Part shown: piece by piece, positions 24,141-36,639 of the stretch | Numbering within the stretch: position 1 is the first letter of the stretch | Layout of the letters: each line of letters starts with the position of its first letter | Origin: Vitellaria paradoxa | Taxonomy: Eukaryota; Streptophyta; Magnoliopsida; Ericales; Sapotaceae | Direction: 5' to 3' | Assembly: GCA_019916065.1 (NCBI GenBank) | Contig: CM034237.1 | Location: forward strand, 57,918,590-57,982,589 | DNA length: 64,000 nucleotides | The notes under the pieces: model-generated | What the model was told of the DNA's origin: nothing | Seen by the model: only the letters and a program-made list of their open reading frames with translations | Database searches by the model: none | Made by a program: the position numbers and the translations under genes

Positions 24141-24497
24141 AATCAATCAATGAAGAAGATAGGCCAAATAAGCTCTATCTTCTTCATATCTTCATGATTA
24201 AAACTGTAAATAATGAAACTGAAAACAAGGAAGGAAAAAAAAAAACGGAAGAAGCGTGATTTTCGGTAAACTATATCTTCACGTGATTCTCGAAATTTCT
24301 GGAAATAACTTGTGTAACTTAGTTATAGAAATAAAGGATATTATTGGTATATTAGAAACTGTATTTAAAACAAACTCGTGAGACCCACTCAAAAGTGTGA
24401 CTTAAACACAAAACTTGCTACATTAATGTGACTTAAAAGTAATATTTTTTTTTGGTATGACTAATAGCCTTAAAAGATTATAAAGTATGACTTAAAT

Positions 24498-25611
24498 ACA
24501 ATTTTCCGTAAGTTTTATGGCTAGGAAACTGCTACTGCTGGGCCAAGAATCGATAAACATCTCAGCCCACGAGCAGCAATACGGATTTCTTTATCCTTTT
24601 CTTGCTGCCGATATCTCAATATGACATCCAAACAGTCTAATCAAAATTCTTTGCTCCCGATAAGCTTTCAGAACCTGTGTGCTTATTGTGGAAGAAATCT
24701 ACGGATGGGAAATATTCTGATACTTCTTGTGTTAAGCTTGGACTAAACAATTCTGCTTCGTTTGGAAATTTTTTTGTTCTTTTCAATAAATATTTAAAAA
24801 AAAAATAGAGAACAATATATGAAAGAAATATTGTTTTGTAAGGATATTTTAATTTTTGTTTATTAAAGTTATTTTTTGAACGGTAAAAAAAAAGGGTCAT
24901 AACCAACACTTCGACAAGACCGTCCTTTTTTACCTTGGGCCTAAACTTACGAATCTTTGGGCCCAGAACTAGGCCTAGCCCATTGCTTATTTCTTAGGGT
25001 TCTTTGCCCCTGAGAAATTCGAAAGGTTCATTTTAAGCCTAGCTCACCATCCACTATGGGCCCTAACAGGCCCATAACATATACACTTTGTCATCAGAAT
25101 TTTGTGTGATTTTTTTTTTAGTATTTATATAGTAATTATTCAGTTAATTACCTGGTCATTTAAGTATTTAAAAAAATGGTGTCTCATTTAATTTTATGAA
25201 CTACGAGAAGAAGCTTCTCATTGCTTTTTTTTTTTCTTTTTCTAAAAATTACATTAATTAATTTGGGTGAAAGTTGAATTCCATCCATGTCCTTTTCATT
25301 ACTTTTATTTTCTGCATTAACAATACATTGATTTGGGTGAAGGTTCAACCCTCAAGGCTTTTATTATTATTCACTAATATACATATGTTGACTTTGATGA
25401 GTCTTTGATATTATAACTCAACCATAAGTTTAATAAAATAATCTGACTCGTGATTGTTGACGTGAGGAATGAAAAAAATAAAATAAAAAATAATTTTTTT
25501 ATTAATGAATTAATAAAAAATAAATGAATATAATCAAATATAGTTATAACAAGCTTATAATTAATGAGGTATAAATTTTTAATTATTGAAGGGGATAAGA
25601 TAATTTTTAGA
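24498..25611. other. Spacer without recognised gene
   Basis: AT-rich sequence. At about 24930-25080 there is a GGGCCTA/GGCCCA-rich patch (GGGCCTAAAC, GGGCCCAG, GGGCCCTA, GGCCCATAAC) and TTAGGGTT, which resemble site-II and telo-box promoter elements, but no gene adjoins them. Confidence 0.4.
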
Positions 25612-25624
25612 GTAGTGCTAAATA

Positions 25625-25856
25625 CACGGGTTCAAGGGGACTGCAGTGGAAAGATGAACGGTTGATATTTCTTTACTCTTTAATTACATGTAATCTTTGA
25701 CATTCCGTATTAATTGTGTTCCAATCAAATTTTTTAAACTTTTATTTTTATTTTGAAAATAAATTTAATTAAAATAAATTAGAACCATTGAATTAAATAC
25801 AAAGAAATTTCAACCGTTCGTCTTTCTGCTGCCGTCCCTGCAGTGAATTTATTTTT
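25625..25856. mobile_element. MITE with long inverted-repeat arms
   Basis: The left arm (about 25630-25685) and right arm (about 25793-25850) are inverted copies: GACTGCAGTGGAAAGATGAA and CGGTTGATATTTCTTT on the left match CACTGCAGGGACGG..GAA and CGGTTGAAATTTCTTT read inward from the right. A transcript would fold into a long hairpin. It lies about 750 bp upstream of the ABC1 kinase leader. Confidence 0.7.
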
Positions 25857-26596
25857 AGTTTTCATACTATAATTCGTATATCAATGAATAATATTTTTTT
25901 GAAATGTAAGAAATTACAATTAAGGGCATTTAATATTATTTATGTCAATTTACTTTTACACCCTCTAACTTAATTCATCCCATGTTTGTTGTTGCAAATT
26001 TAAAATTAAATTTTTATTTTTCTCTCTTTTTTTGTATTTTTTTATTAAAAATATTATTCTATCAAAAAAATATAATAAAAAACTCTGCATAATAATGTGA
26101 CGATGGTAATTTTGTAAATAAATTTTAATTTTATGATTTTTTTTTGAAATGTTAAGTCCTTTTTATAAAAATAAAGTTGTTGGTAATATTTTATAGTTGT
26201 GCAGAAATGCCTTTTTCTTTTTTAATTAATTCGTTAATTATTTTATTATCTTACATTGAAAATTTTCTTTCCTGAGGCGTAAGAACCTAGCACCAAGCCC
26301 GCCATTATGGCTCAGTGCTTGTTCTTCAATGGTCAAACCATCCTCGTGCCCATCAGCTCGGTCCCGTTGGGTCGACGCGTACTGCGTACACCTCTCTCTC
26401 TCTCTCTCTCTCCCTCCACATGTATATATTGCTTGCCGCCGCAAAAGCCTCAAAATTACCCGCCTTGTCTGATACCCCAACGAACGCGAGTCACCGAACT
26501 GTGCGCTGAAGTAGGACGATTGTGGTGGTTGCGTCGGCGCCAGAGGCTGAGAGAGAGAGAGTCTCAGATGAACCATCGTTTCGTGACCAACGGAAA
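25857..26596. other. Upstream region and leader of the ABC1 kinase gene
   Basis: The first part is AT-rich spacer. From about 26280 the sequence becomes GC-richer, with a (CT)n tract (26392-26412) and a GA run (26550-26560), and probably holds the promoter and 5' leader. An upstream ATG at 26568 opens a short frame that would end soon after splicing. Confidence 0.45.
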
Positions 26597-27396
26597 ATGT
26601 TGGTAAGCACCGCGGCCCATCCTTTGATAATCCTCACCTGTCGCATTGAGAACCAATCTTCGTCATGTCGAGGTCCGTAGCTCTCATCTGTTTCGAGGTT
26701 TTCTTGCATCCTCTGAAATTCTTTTTGGTCTTGCTGTTGTTGGGCTGTGTTTAGGGTTTGTTTGTGATTCAAATTATTGTTTTTGAATCTGCATCTTTTC
26801 TATTTTGTTATGTTATTTAGTGTTCAACTTTGGGCTGTGTTTAATCTTCGAAAATGAATTAGGTTAGGTTTTGGAGCCAGGTGGCAACTTGGTTCTCCAG
26901 TTACAGGGTTCAATTGAAGAGCTCGGAATTTTCTTGGAACATGAATTTTTTCTTTTGTCCATCTGCGTAGGCGGTAATTGCATTCATGCTTGGAATAGAA
27001 TAGCGAGAGGATCGTGGTCATTTTAATTTCAAATGGAAAAAGGAAAGTGATTGTCCGGCTACTTGGGGTTTCTTATCATGTCTAATAATTCTTTTGTGCA
27101 ATATCTCTGCAAGGATACTGCTATTGAATTTAAATTAATACCTTTTAAGTGCATAATTACAATTGAAACATTCTTCACACCCTTTTCCTAATGGAGAATT
27201 ATAGCTTTGATGGGTTCCTCTCGTTGTATTCCTTTTTGCTCTACATTATCAAGAGTTAAAAACCGATTGCTTATCAGTTATCCCCACATACACACACACA
27301 CACACACAAAACATGGATGATATAGCATGTCCATAGTTGTAATTAAGCTACCTGTCAATATTAAAAACGATCTTGAATATTTGATGATGGTAATTA

Positions 27397-30300
27397 ATGC
27401 TACAGCTTGGGTGCAGACTTTTGACAGTTGGTAATATTAAGAGAGTTGCAAATTCTATTCGTGCAAACCAGAGGAACATCTGCTCCAAAGTACAGAAGAA
27501 TGGGGCAGATGCTACAGCTTCCGAATTACGGAATCATGGGGCAGTTGCTACAGCCAGGGTATATATGCCCCAATACAGATTATACTCTCAATATATTTTT
27601 TCTAGTAGGGGACATGAATCATTCACAGCAAACAGAGTCAAATGCAATTTTTCCAAGAGTAGTTTGTCCAGGGATTTTTCTGTCATCACAGCAAGAAACT
27701 CAGCAGCGCATCATGCCCTAGCTGCTTGGAGAAGAATCTCACAGATTACTTGTCACAATTCCCGAACTTTTCCCCCCATAAGTAGGATGGCTCAAGCAGT
27801 TAGCTTGGCCTTGAGTCGCTCATACGTGCTAGTTCCTGGTGTATTTGCCCTGGCATGTGGTGATCTAGCATTGGCACAAACATCAGCCAACTTGGATCCC
27901 TTCTACTCAAGGAATACCTTGTACATGCGTGCAGAAGATGGGCATGCTTTTGTGATCTCATTATTATATTCAGTATTTGATGGAGTTGTCTTGTTGCTAA
28001 GAGCATTTTATTTGGCAATATTGTTCACACCCTGCACAGTAATGGCCCCGTTTGCTGATTGGTTTGGACTTCAGTTCAGAAAAGTATGGCTTCAGGCGGT
28101 TCGTCATACACTTGAGAGAGCTGGCCCAGCATTCATAAAATGGGGCCAGTGGGCAGCTACAAGACCAGATCTCTTCCCTAGAGATTTATGCACTGAACTA
28201 GCGAAGCTTCACACCAAAGCTCCTGAACACAGCTTTGCATACACAAGAAAGACAATAGAAAGAGCTTTTGGCCGCAAACTTTCGGAAATTTTTGATAATT
28301 TTGAGGAGGAACCTGTAGCATCTGGAAGTATTGCTCAAGTCCATCGAGCTTCTTTGAAGCATCAATACCATGGTCGAAAGACCAAGCCCATTGTAGTTGC
28401 AGTAAAAGTTAGACATCCTGGCGTTGGTGAATCAATTAAAAGAGATTTTGAGATAATCAATATAGCAGCAAAGTGCTTGACGTTCATTCCTGCTCTGACT
28501 TGGTTGAGATTGGATGAAAGCATTCAGCAGTTTGCAGTTTTCATGTTGTCTCAAGTTGACCTTGCAAGGGAAGCTGCCCATTTGAGCCGCTTTATTTATA
28601 ATTTTCGTCGATGGAAGGATGTTTCCTTTCCAAAGCCTGTTTATCCACTTGTGCATCCTGCTGTTTTGGTTGAAACATTTGAACAAGGCGAAAGTGTTTC
28701 ACACTATGTTGATGAGATTGAAGGACATGCTCGGATTAAAAGTGCACTTGCACACATTGGGACTCATGCTCTTCTGAAGATGCTTCTAGTAAGATATTTA
28801 ATATTTTTATTTGTGCATGTTGTAATCGTTATGCCTTGATCTTTTTCTAGCTTCATTATATATTTTCCATTTACACTCCCAACTTCCATAAATGTTTGCT
28901 CATGAGGATGATAACAAGGCATAAGACTTGCATAAACTCGTATCATTTTTTTTTTTTTTTTGGTTGTGCGAATAAGAATGAAGAAAGCAATAACAACCAA
29001 GTAAGAAATCAACACATAGGATTTACGTGGTTCGGCAAGATTGTCTACGTCGATGGTGGTTGGAGTATTTTTTTATTCACTTCAAACTCCTCTATTAAGG
29101 TTACATAGTACAACAGTGTATATTTGTACTAAAACCGTGACCCAATTAATAAGACTTGCGGGCCAAACGGCCTGCTTACTTCACTCTGCTATGTTTCGTT
29201 GTAGAAACTTCTTGCCTCTTCCTAGTTTTTTAGTTTGAATATAAACCACATATCACAACATTTTTATATAAATAAAAATATATTATTATAAAGACATCAA
29301 GGGATGTAACTCATATACAAAAAATCTAAATTCCCAACGTACTAGACCTCCATATTCTCAATTGAAGATAAAAGGTTTTGTAGATCCGATTCACTTACAC
29401 CTAAAATCCAAGTATACAAAACATATAAGGAAAAACTTGTCACCCTATACAAATTAAATTCACGCCTGGGAAAGTTATTCTATTCTGCTTTCCCTGAACC
29501 AACCAAATGAAACAAAATGGAATAATCTTCCAATTCAATATTTCTGGTTTATATCATGCCCTACCAAGTTTCAAAAAATTGATTCATTTCCTTTGGAAAA
29601 CCCAATACATGTCAAAATTTGAAAGAATTCAAAACCATAACTTTAGTCCAAGAACAATGTAGGAACAGATGATCAATGGATTCTCCATCCGTCTTACATA
29701 AGTAACACCAATTCACAATAATCCTTTTCATGGTAATGAGATTATCAATAGTGGCGATCTTACCGCGAATCAAATACCATACAAAGAATGCTGCATATAG
29801 AGGAGCACCAAAGCAGCAAATAATCTTCCTCTCAATAACTGCATGTACTATGACTTGACTTAAAAAAAGCTTGATTTAGACTCATTCCAACGGATATGCA
29901 TAAACTCATCATGTGAAGGGACGGTGGGAAGCTTTATTGGTTCATTTGTTTGACACAACCATTTTTGGTTCATCTATCCGACTTAAGATGTGCATCTGGT
30001 GTGGTGTTTCTAAATTATATTATGAAAGTTTTTATTTCTTTTCTTCATGTGTAATTAATTTCTGTCCTAGAACCTACTTTTCTCACTAGGCGATATAACC
30101 TCAGCAATGTTATGTGCATAACATGCTTCATTATTTTGTCACTGCTCTAACAGTAATATGTTATAAAAAGTTGAAATTCTGTCAGCTGTCTCTACTTGGA
30201 TTGTTAATGGCACACAGTTTGGCAATTCAATCTGTTTTTTTTTTGCCCTTTTTTCAGGTGGACAACTTTATTCATGCAGACATGCATCCTGGAAATATCC

Positions 30301-32502
30301 TTGTTCGGGTAGCTCGAAGCAGGTCTTCTCGGAGACGGCTTTTTAAATCTAAGCCTCATGTCATCTTCATTGATGTAGGCATGACTGCTGAACTTTCTAA
30401 CAGTGACCGATTAAATTTGCTGGAGTTCTTTAAGGCTGTTGCCCGTAGAGATGGGTGTACAGCTGCAGAGTGCACACTCAGATTATCTAAGCAACAGAAC
30501 TGCCCTAATCCTGAGGCTTTTATTAAGGTTAGACATGTTGTATTGGTATGGACTTTTGGATGCAGTTGATTGGAATTTGTAAGTGGTCGATTGGTATATA
30601 TTGTGCTGCTTGATGTACAGGGGGAATTCTCCTTCTTGTATATAATGTTTTATTTGGTATACTGCATTTATTGATGCCTTTAAGCCTTAGCTCTGTAAAC
30701 ATTTGTTTTTACTAGGAAGCGAAAGAGTCATTTGATTTCTGGGGTACTCCAGAAGGTGACATGGTCCATCCTGCTGAGTGTATGCAGCAACTACTTGAGC
30801 AAGTTAGGCGTCATAGAGTCAATATTGATGGCAATGTCTGTACTGTGATGGTTACGATTTTGGTTCTTGAGGTAATACCTTCTATACTTTGAACTTTATA
30901 AGCTTAAGCATGGTTCCCCCTTTTGCGACCCCACTGTGTGTATGGATCCAAATATTTCTTTTTCACATTGACAAGTATGGGTATTCCTAATGTGGCCCAT
31001 GTGGCATAATCAATAAGGTTCACGTGTTAGCCTCCTTAGGTAACAACTGGACATAGAACCACCTCAGAAGGCACTTGTGACCTTGGTGAAGCGTGCCTTG
31101 TCCAGCAGAGTTGCTCAGGCCAACCTACCTTTGGCTCTCCGCAGATAGCTCCTCAAGCAGCTCGCTCCCTGGTGAGCGACTTCTTGACAAGTCACTCAAC
31201 CCCTTGATTCTTCAATCAAGGAAATACACACGTCTTGGAAGCACCCTCCCCAAAGAACCCTCGCAATCAGGACTATCCATAAGGATAGTGTACCTGAGGT
31301 AGGAGCAAGGGCTCGCTGATCCATTGACTTCTCTCGAAAGGTTCTCTCTTCACCATCTAAGAGAGAGAAACCCTTCCATGCATTTAATGCACCTGCTTAG
31401 GTAGTTAATGCTCCCCAACTACCAAATGACCAATGGCACACGTTTCCCATGAAGAATTCAGAATTCCCGTAGCAGTGAGTATCTCGCACTGGCAGCAGCT
31501 AGTCACAGCTTCTCTGTGAAGAAGTATATTCTCTTCTCTTCGTCTCCTTCAGGACGGTCTTAATAGCCTCTCAGCAGATCAATTGTGGACTTTGCTCGAC
31601 AACCTAAGATATCCCTATATTGTACGTACTATACACAAGAGCTCCCCTCATTTGCTTCAGAGACTGAATACCCTACCAACCTCAGTACTCTACCAACCTC
31701 AGCTCTCTCTTCCTCTCTCTCCAATTCTCTCTTTTCTTTTGGACGTAGATCATGGAGCCTGCAGAGAGCATTGTCTCCGCTTCCTAGACGAGATGCTTTC
31801 CAGTGATCTCTCTATGGGCCCCTCATTTTTATCCACAAGAAGCTTTCATAATCTTGAAATCATTGATTTTTTTTTTATTTTATTTTTAATGAAATCGGTT
31901 ATATAATTGACTATATTCATATTTTTTTTAATTTCTGTAGCTGTGTATACATTTATCCCTAGGCTCTGGTTTATTTCATGTGGGTGCACAATACAAATAT
32001 CAGGGGTATTTGGCTAGCAAAAGTTTGACCAAAAAATACAATAAGTATAAAGATTTGATGTAAAACTGATATGTGGTAAAATTTGATTGGAAAAAAGTAC
32101 AAAAAATTGGTAAAAGTTGGTGGATTTTAGCTGGCTACCAAACACCTCCGTCATAAACAGTGAAACAAATATGAAATTGCTCATTGTCATTGGTCATACG
32201 GCCAGTGCTTACTTATGAACATTCTTAATAAACTTTCATCCTTCTGGCTTGCCAATTTGCATTAGAGAAAAATGTGTTCTCCGTATCATAGCTTAAGTTA
32301 TATGGCTTCCATGTGGGGGATGCTACGTGTTATATTAGCTATGAGTTGAGAATTGAATTCCTTTACCTCTTATTTTCTATAGGGTTGGCAGCGTAAGCTT
32401 GATCCGGACTACGATGTGATGCACACTCTGCAAACACTGCTGCTCAAAGCTGACTGGGCCAAGTCACTCTCTTACACAATCGAAGGCCTTATGGCCCCAT
32501 AA
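27397..32502 (+). CDS. ABC1/UbiB atypical kinase, ADCK2-like, probably mitochondrial
   Basis: Four phase-0 exons, 27397-28788, 30258-30527, 30716-30871 and 32383-32502, give 645 residues. The N-terminus is rich in Arg/Lys and Ser with almost no acid, like a mitochondrial presequence. A hydrophobic segment at about 185-220 may span a membrane. The kinase-like domain shows the KxGQ motif KWGQ (248-251), an altered Ala-rich loop VASGS (307-311), the VAVK lysine (337), QVD (386-388) where most relatives have ExD, the catalytic HADMHPGN (470-477), and DVG (503-505) for DFG. ADCK2-type proteins act in mitochondria and are linked to coenzyme Q and lipid metabolism; that role is inferred. The start is uncertain: a better-spliced model begins at ATG 26597, with exon 26597-26602 joined to 27406, giving M-L-L-G-C in the same frame and 644 residues. 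Confidence 0.9.
28930..29280. repeat. Repeat-like insert in ABC1 kinase intron 1
   Basis: The stretch starts with a poly(T) tract and contains ATTTACGTGGTTCGGCAAGA and TGTCTACGTCGATGGTGG, phrases that recur in plant repeats near LTR or SINE ends. I could not define both ends. Confidence 0.35.
29600..29850 (-). mobile_element. LINE ORF2 fragment (zf-RVT domain) in ABC1 kinase intron 1
   Basis: Read on the minus strand, about 29636-29795 encodes an open stretch with AAFFVWYLIRGKIATIDNL, then WCYLCKTDGESIDHLFLHC. This is the zinc-binding domain that follows reverse transcriptase in plant L1-type LINEs, with its Cys-x2-Cys and His-x4-Cys pairs. The flanks (about 29470-29630) are probably LINE tail too but are degraded. 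It lies antisense to the host gene. Confidence 0.8.
31000..31870. repeat. GC-richer insert in ABC1 kinase intron 3, possible solo LTR
   Basis: Unlike the rest of the intron this stretch has balanced base composition, many CT-rich segments and short open frames in all directions with no recognisable protein. This is how a solo LTR of a large retrotransposon looks, but I did not find clear TG..CA ends or a target duplication. Confidence 0.35.
32003..32149. mobile_element. MITE in ABC1 kinase intron 3
   Basis: GGGGTATTTGGCTAGCAAAA on the left and TTTTAGCTGGCTACCAAACA followed by CCTCC on the right form an imperfect inverted repeat. The 147-bp unit has no coding capacity. The GTNTTTGGNTAGC type of end suggests a hAT-like miniature element. 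Confidence 0.6.
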
Positions 32503-34451
32503 AGAGCTTTTTGTCTTTTGGCTGCATCTCCTAAAAAATTTTGAATTTTGTTACACTACTAACTCTTGAGTTACTGAGAAATTAAACTCTTAGAGTTTCT
32601 TTGATCTGCTGACTCTGTTCCTTTTCCTTTTTCTCGGCTGGCTGGCTCTTGTTGCGTGCCATGCCATTAACTTCACAAGAAAATTTGTGTATTTACCATA
32701 TTTTTGCTACAAAATTACTGTTCATCCTCAGGCTAGCTTGAGAAGTGAGTAATAAAGTGATTCATTGATTTGTCCTTTGTGTGGATTTTTCAGCTTATTT
32801 TAGCTCATCTCATTTTTAACATTTTTTAGGTAAGATAAAATGGTTAAATCAAGAATTTTGAATTAGTTTGGGACCTTTTGACCTTCTATGAAAATATTTA
32901 ATAGTATCGTTTGCAAATATAGATATTATTGAATTATATAAATTTTGGAGTTTAGTATTGTGATGGAGTGGTTAATTGATTTTATTTGAAAAATTATATT
33001 TGATACAATTGTTTAACATTTTATTTAATTCTATTGATGAAGGCTTGTGACATGAGCCAATATGCTGTAAATAATGGCCGGTCTCATTTTTAATTCAAGG
33101 TGTGATATTATACTCTCTTATCTAATAAATCAATAAATAAGTCAATATATTATATATATATATATATCATAAAATCAGGGACAAACTTAAGATTGATTTG
33201 ATAGCTGGGGGATAATATTAATGGACAAGATGAACAATTGCGAGTTACGAGGAAAAAAATCGACGGGAAAGCCTTAAGAGATTATTATTATTATTTTCTA
33301 AACTTATACTAGACTTGTAATTTTGCGATAATGCATATTAGTTCACAAATTGCTCAGCTTACTTCGGTCATCACAATTCTGAGCAAAGATAACCTTGATG
33401 CAGTTATTGTAATGCAAACTCGCCCTTCAGGTTGATGAGAGGCCACCGGAAAAGGGGGAAAAATAAATAAATAAAAACAGACCAATAGTCAATCTATAAT
33501 TATGATATCTCAATTATTTAATAATCCCTACAGCAGAAACAACCAAGGTCATTTCTAGAAAGAGAACCGTTCATATGTTTGAGCAACCACCAGTTTCTAA
33601 ACTTTCTCACTTCCAAATACTTGGAAACTCCACTATCTACATTTATTCATTTAATATAATTCATATCCGCACATTATCTTGTGGGATGTAGGTCGTATTA
33701 GAATCAGTGTTCAACTGGAATAAGAGGCCAGGTAGGGGTGGATACCACAAAGGGAGCAGATGTGCAGATCTGACAGTGATGTGGATGGGCTCGTGAGAGT
33801 TTCTAGATGAGCTACCACAAAAGTGCAATGAAACACTCGTATCTCATATCGCTTGCGTGGAGTTAAGTAAGGTGACATGCAGATAATATTTAACATTTTT
33901 TTTAACATAAAGTACCAGATTCAATTTTAACCTGTGTAAGTATTAGATTCAATTTTAACTCTGGGTATTTGAGCAAGAATAGCATCAAGACTTGTAAATT
34001 TAGAAAGTCTTTGCACTGCACCTAATCCCAAAATGAACAATGTTATACCATCGTGATGTGGAGCGTTATCAGTCAGATTAATGACAATACATGCATGGAG
34101 CATATTGGAAATATAGCTATATATAATTTTTGGGGGGGGGGGGGGGGTGGGGAACAGTGGTCTCAGCAGCCTCTTGCAGTGCTAACACCGCGCGCCCAAA
34201 AAAACCCAAAAAATATATGTGTATATATATAATGGCCAAGAGATACATGAACTGTCAAAAGATTAGGCGGTTAAAATTATAAATTTGATGAAAAAATGTT
34301 AATTTTTAAGGCCCCACAACAGGGTTCCATTTTGATTAGCAGCACGCTACATCCTGAAAACTTGTACACAAACTGACCGACATCGAATATGCAGGCCAGA
34401 GAAGGAAGACAGAGAACCAAAATGGTAGTTTTCATTTGTACACAGGACAAC
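32503..34451. other. Spacer between ABC1 kinase gene and JmjC locus
   Basis: It holds the 3' untranslated regions of two convergent loci. There is a (TA)n run near 33150-33168 and a run of 16 G at 34132-34147 followed by TGGGG. No further gene is seen. Confidence 0.45.
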
Positions 34452-36639
34452 TTACTCTGTTCCTGCAGTAAGATTATGGATTTCCTCGACTGCAGTGCAA
34501 ATACTATAAAGAGTCATTTTCTTCACCTGTTAAAGACGTTTTCTTGTTATTGACCTGCTTCACAAGGACTGCTAATCAGGAAACTAGTCATTATATCATT
34601 ACAATGTTTACCTCTAGCATATTTTTTCTGGCTTTATGGTGTACGGGAAGTGTACGAAGTTCGTCTACCAAATTGATGCACTCCATAACATTTTCCGGTG
34701 AGATGAAGTCCAAAGTGACATTAACGCAGGACTGCAGAGCACAATGCACCAATTTTACAAAATTATAATGTAAAAAAATTAATGGAGTTCTTTTTTCAAC
34801 TCCAAAGGAATGTAGATACACACAATCTTCAAGCAAATTAAATGCCAATGTGAAATCAAGGGCGAGCATTGTGAAACAATCATAATATTCGCGCTACCGA
34901 TTCAATGAGAGTGAAGTGTTTATCTAAGCATGCAATACCAACATCATAAATTTTTTACAAAAAACTTTGACTCCATCTGTTTCAATATAAAATGTTCTCT
35001 CTTGAAATTTATTTTGGAAATCTATTTTAATGACTTTCTAGGAAAGTTATGGGGCCATTATGAAAGTTATGTTTATAGAAAGAAGAAAAACAGGAACATT
35101 GTAATAAATTGGACATTCACAAGCCATATATGTTTATGTATATGTTCAACAATAGCAGCTTAATCCAACTAGTTGACTGCATGCTACAAGATTGGGTTAA
35201 TCCCTCAGAGGTACTTACAATTCAAAACTACACAGAGAAACAAAGACATAATCCTCGCAGATAAAGGTGGGGAATTGCCACAAAGTCTTACCTTCAGTTT
35301 TCTAATTTGATAAGGACATCCGGCAGGAATGATGACAGCTTCTCCAAGGTGTTGCTCAAAGGTCCACGGTTCAATATCTGGAAGTAGTATGATGTAGGTA
35401 ATTTTAACTGTTTTACAGTTACTTCATAGTTTACACAAACAAGTAATGGATTGAAAAAAAAAAAAAAAAAAAAAAAAAAAAGACGAGGACTTACTAAATT
35501 CCTCCTTAAGCCTCATCTTGTGAGATGCATCAAGGTAAAAACTCTGATCAAAAATTGGATGAACAACCTGTGGTGAATGCACAAGTGAATCAGCATTGAC
35601 TCTCATATCTGCTTTGTTAGGAGAAATAATGTCTTTCTGGATCTATCTTACGTGCTTTGGAAAGCAGCATGTGTGGCTGAACTCCTTAGTGTTTCTTGAA
35701 AGGTACTCTATAAGCTTTGGGACATCTTGTCTTCGAAAAATGTCCCATTGGGCACCACAAGGGTCAACTACTGGTTTCTCTTGATGAGAGCGTTTGGAAT
35801 GATCTCGGAAAAAATTACGATCCTCTGTTTCTTCAGAGCTCTGAAAGGATCCAGACCAAGGGATTGAGGCCTCAGAATCAGATTCAGAATCATGTCCTTC
35901 AGCATAGGATATATTTGCATCTTTGACACCTAAACTACTGACTTTATGAGAGATACCAGTGAACAATGATACTTTAGCAACACCATTTGGTAAGGGCAAC
36001 CCATCTTCAATCATATCCTGCAAACCTGATTCTTCAGTGTTGTCACTAAGCACTGATGATTTTTCTTCCACTCCATTTTCTGTATTCTGATCAGTAGCAA
36101 TCCTAGCAGGCTCCCTTTGATCTTGAGCATTGTATTTCTTCATCAAATTTTTAATTTTAGTAAGCTGCTCTGTGGAAATTGGAACATCTGTTGTATGCGC
36201 CAGAATGTTGACCTGTTGTCACAAAACAAATAGGATGAAGGCACATATCAGTCATATCTTCCATAAACATACTATATATATGCAATATCTGTTCCCATAA
36301 GCGAAGTTGTAATAGTCATCTTTCATAATAGAGGTTTTTTTCTTGAAAATCAAAAGCAAGGGATGATGTTGGTGATGGATAATTGCAATTATTGGTACAT
36401 AAGATGTGAACTTCCTGGTTCTAACAGTAAACAGGAGAAAGTGAAGTGGGCAAGTATACCTTCCTGTTATGTCAGTGCAGCCTATGCAGCTAGCTAAAAA
36501 TCTCGAAAAATTAATCATATTTCTTATTTGGTGAAATGGGGAATGAATTCAAGTATCATTTGCTAAATTAGGATATTATTTCTTATCATTTGAGAGGGAT
36601 TGATTTGGGTTATTCGGGACATGCAAGATTTTAACAAAG

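Larger units (their letters stand above)
23081..24497. mobile_element. Candidate DNA transposon with tandem-repeat interior
   Basis: ATTTAAGTCATACT (23081-23094) and AGTATGACTTAAAT (24484-24497) form a 14-bp perfect inverted repeat. Near both ends the motif AAGTCACACTT recurs in facing orientation (about 23116 and 24393), like subterminal repeats. The interior is noncoding tandem repeat. I could not find a target duplication, so the superfamily is open. Confidence 0.5.

Noticed and set aside
23856..24259. ORFs across the palindromic tandem array
   Set aside because: The same phrases recur in different frames because of the repeat; no conserved protein.
26238..26772. ORFs on both strands around the ABC1 kinase leader
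   Set aside because: They follow CT/GA-rich sequence and do not continue into any family; the region is better read as promoter and leader.
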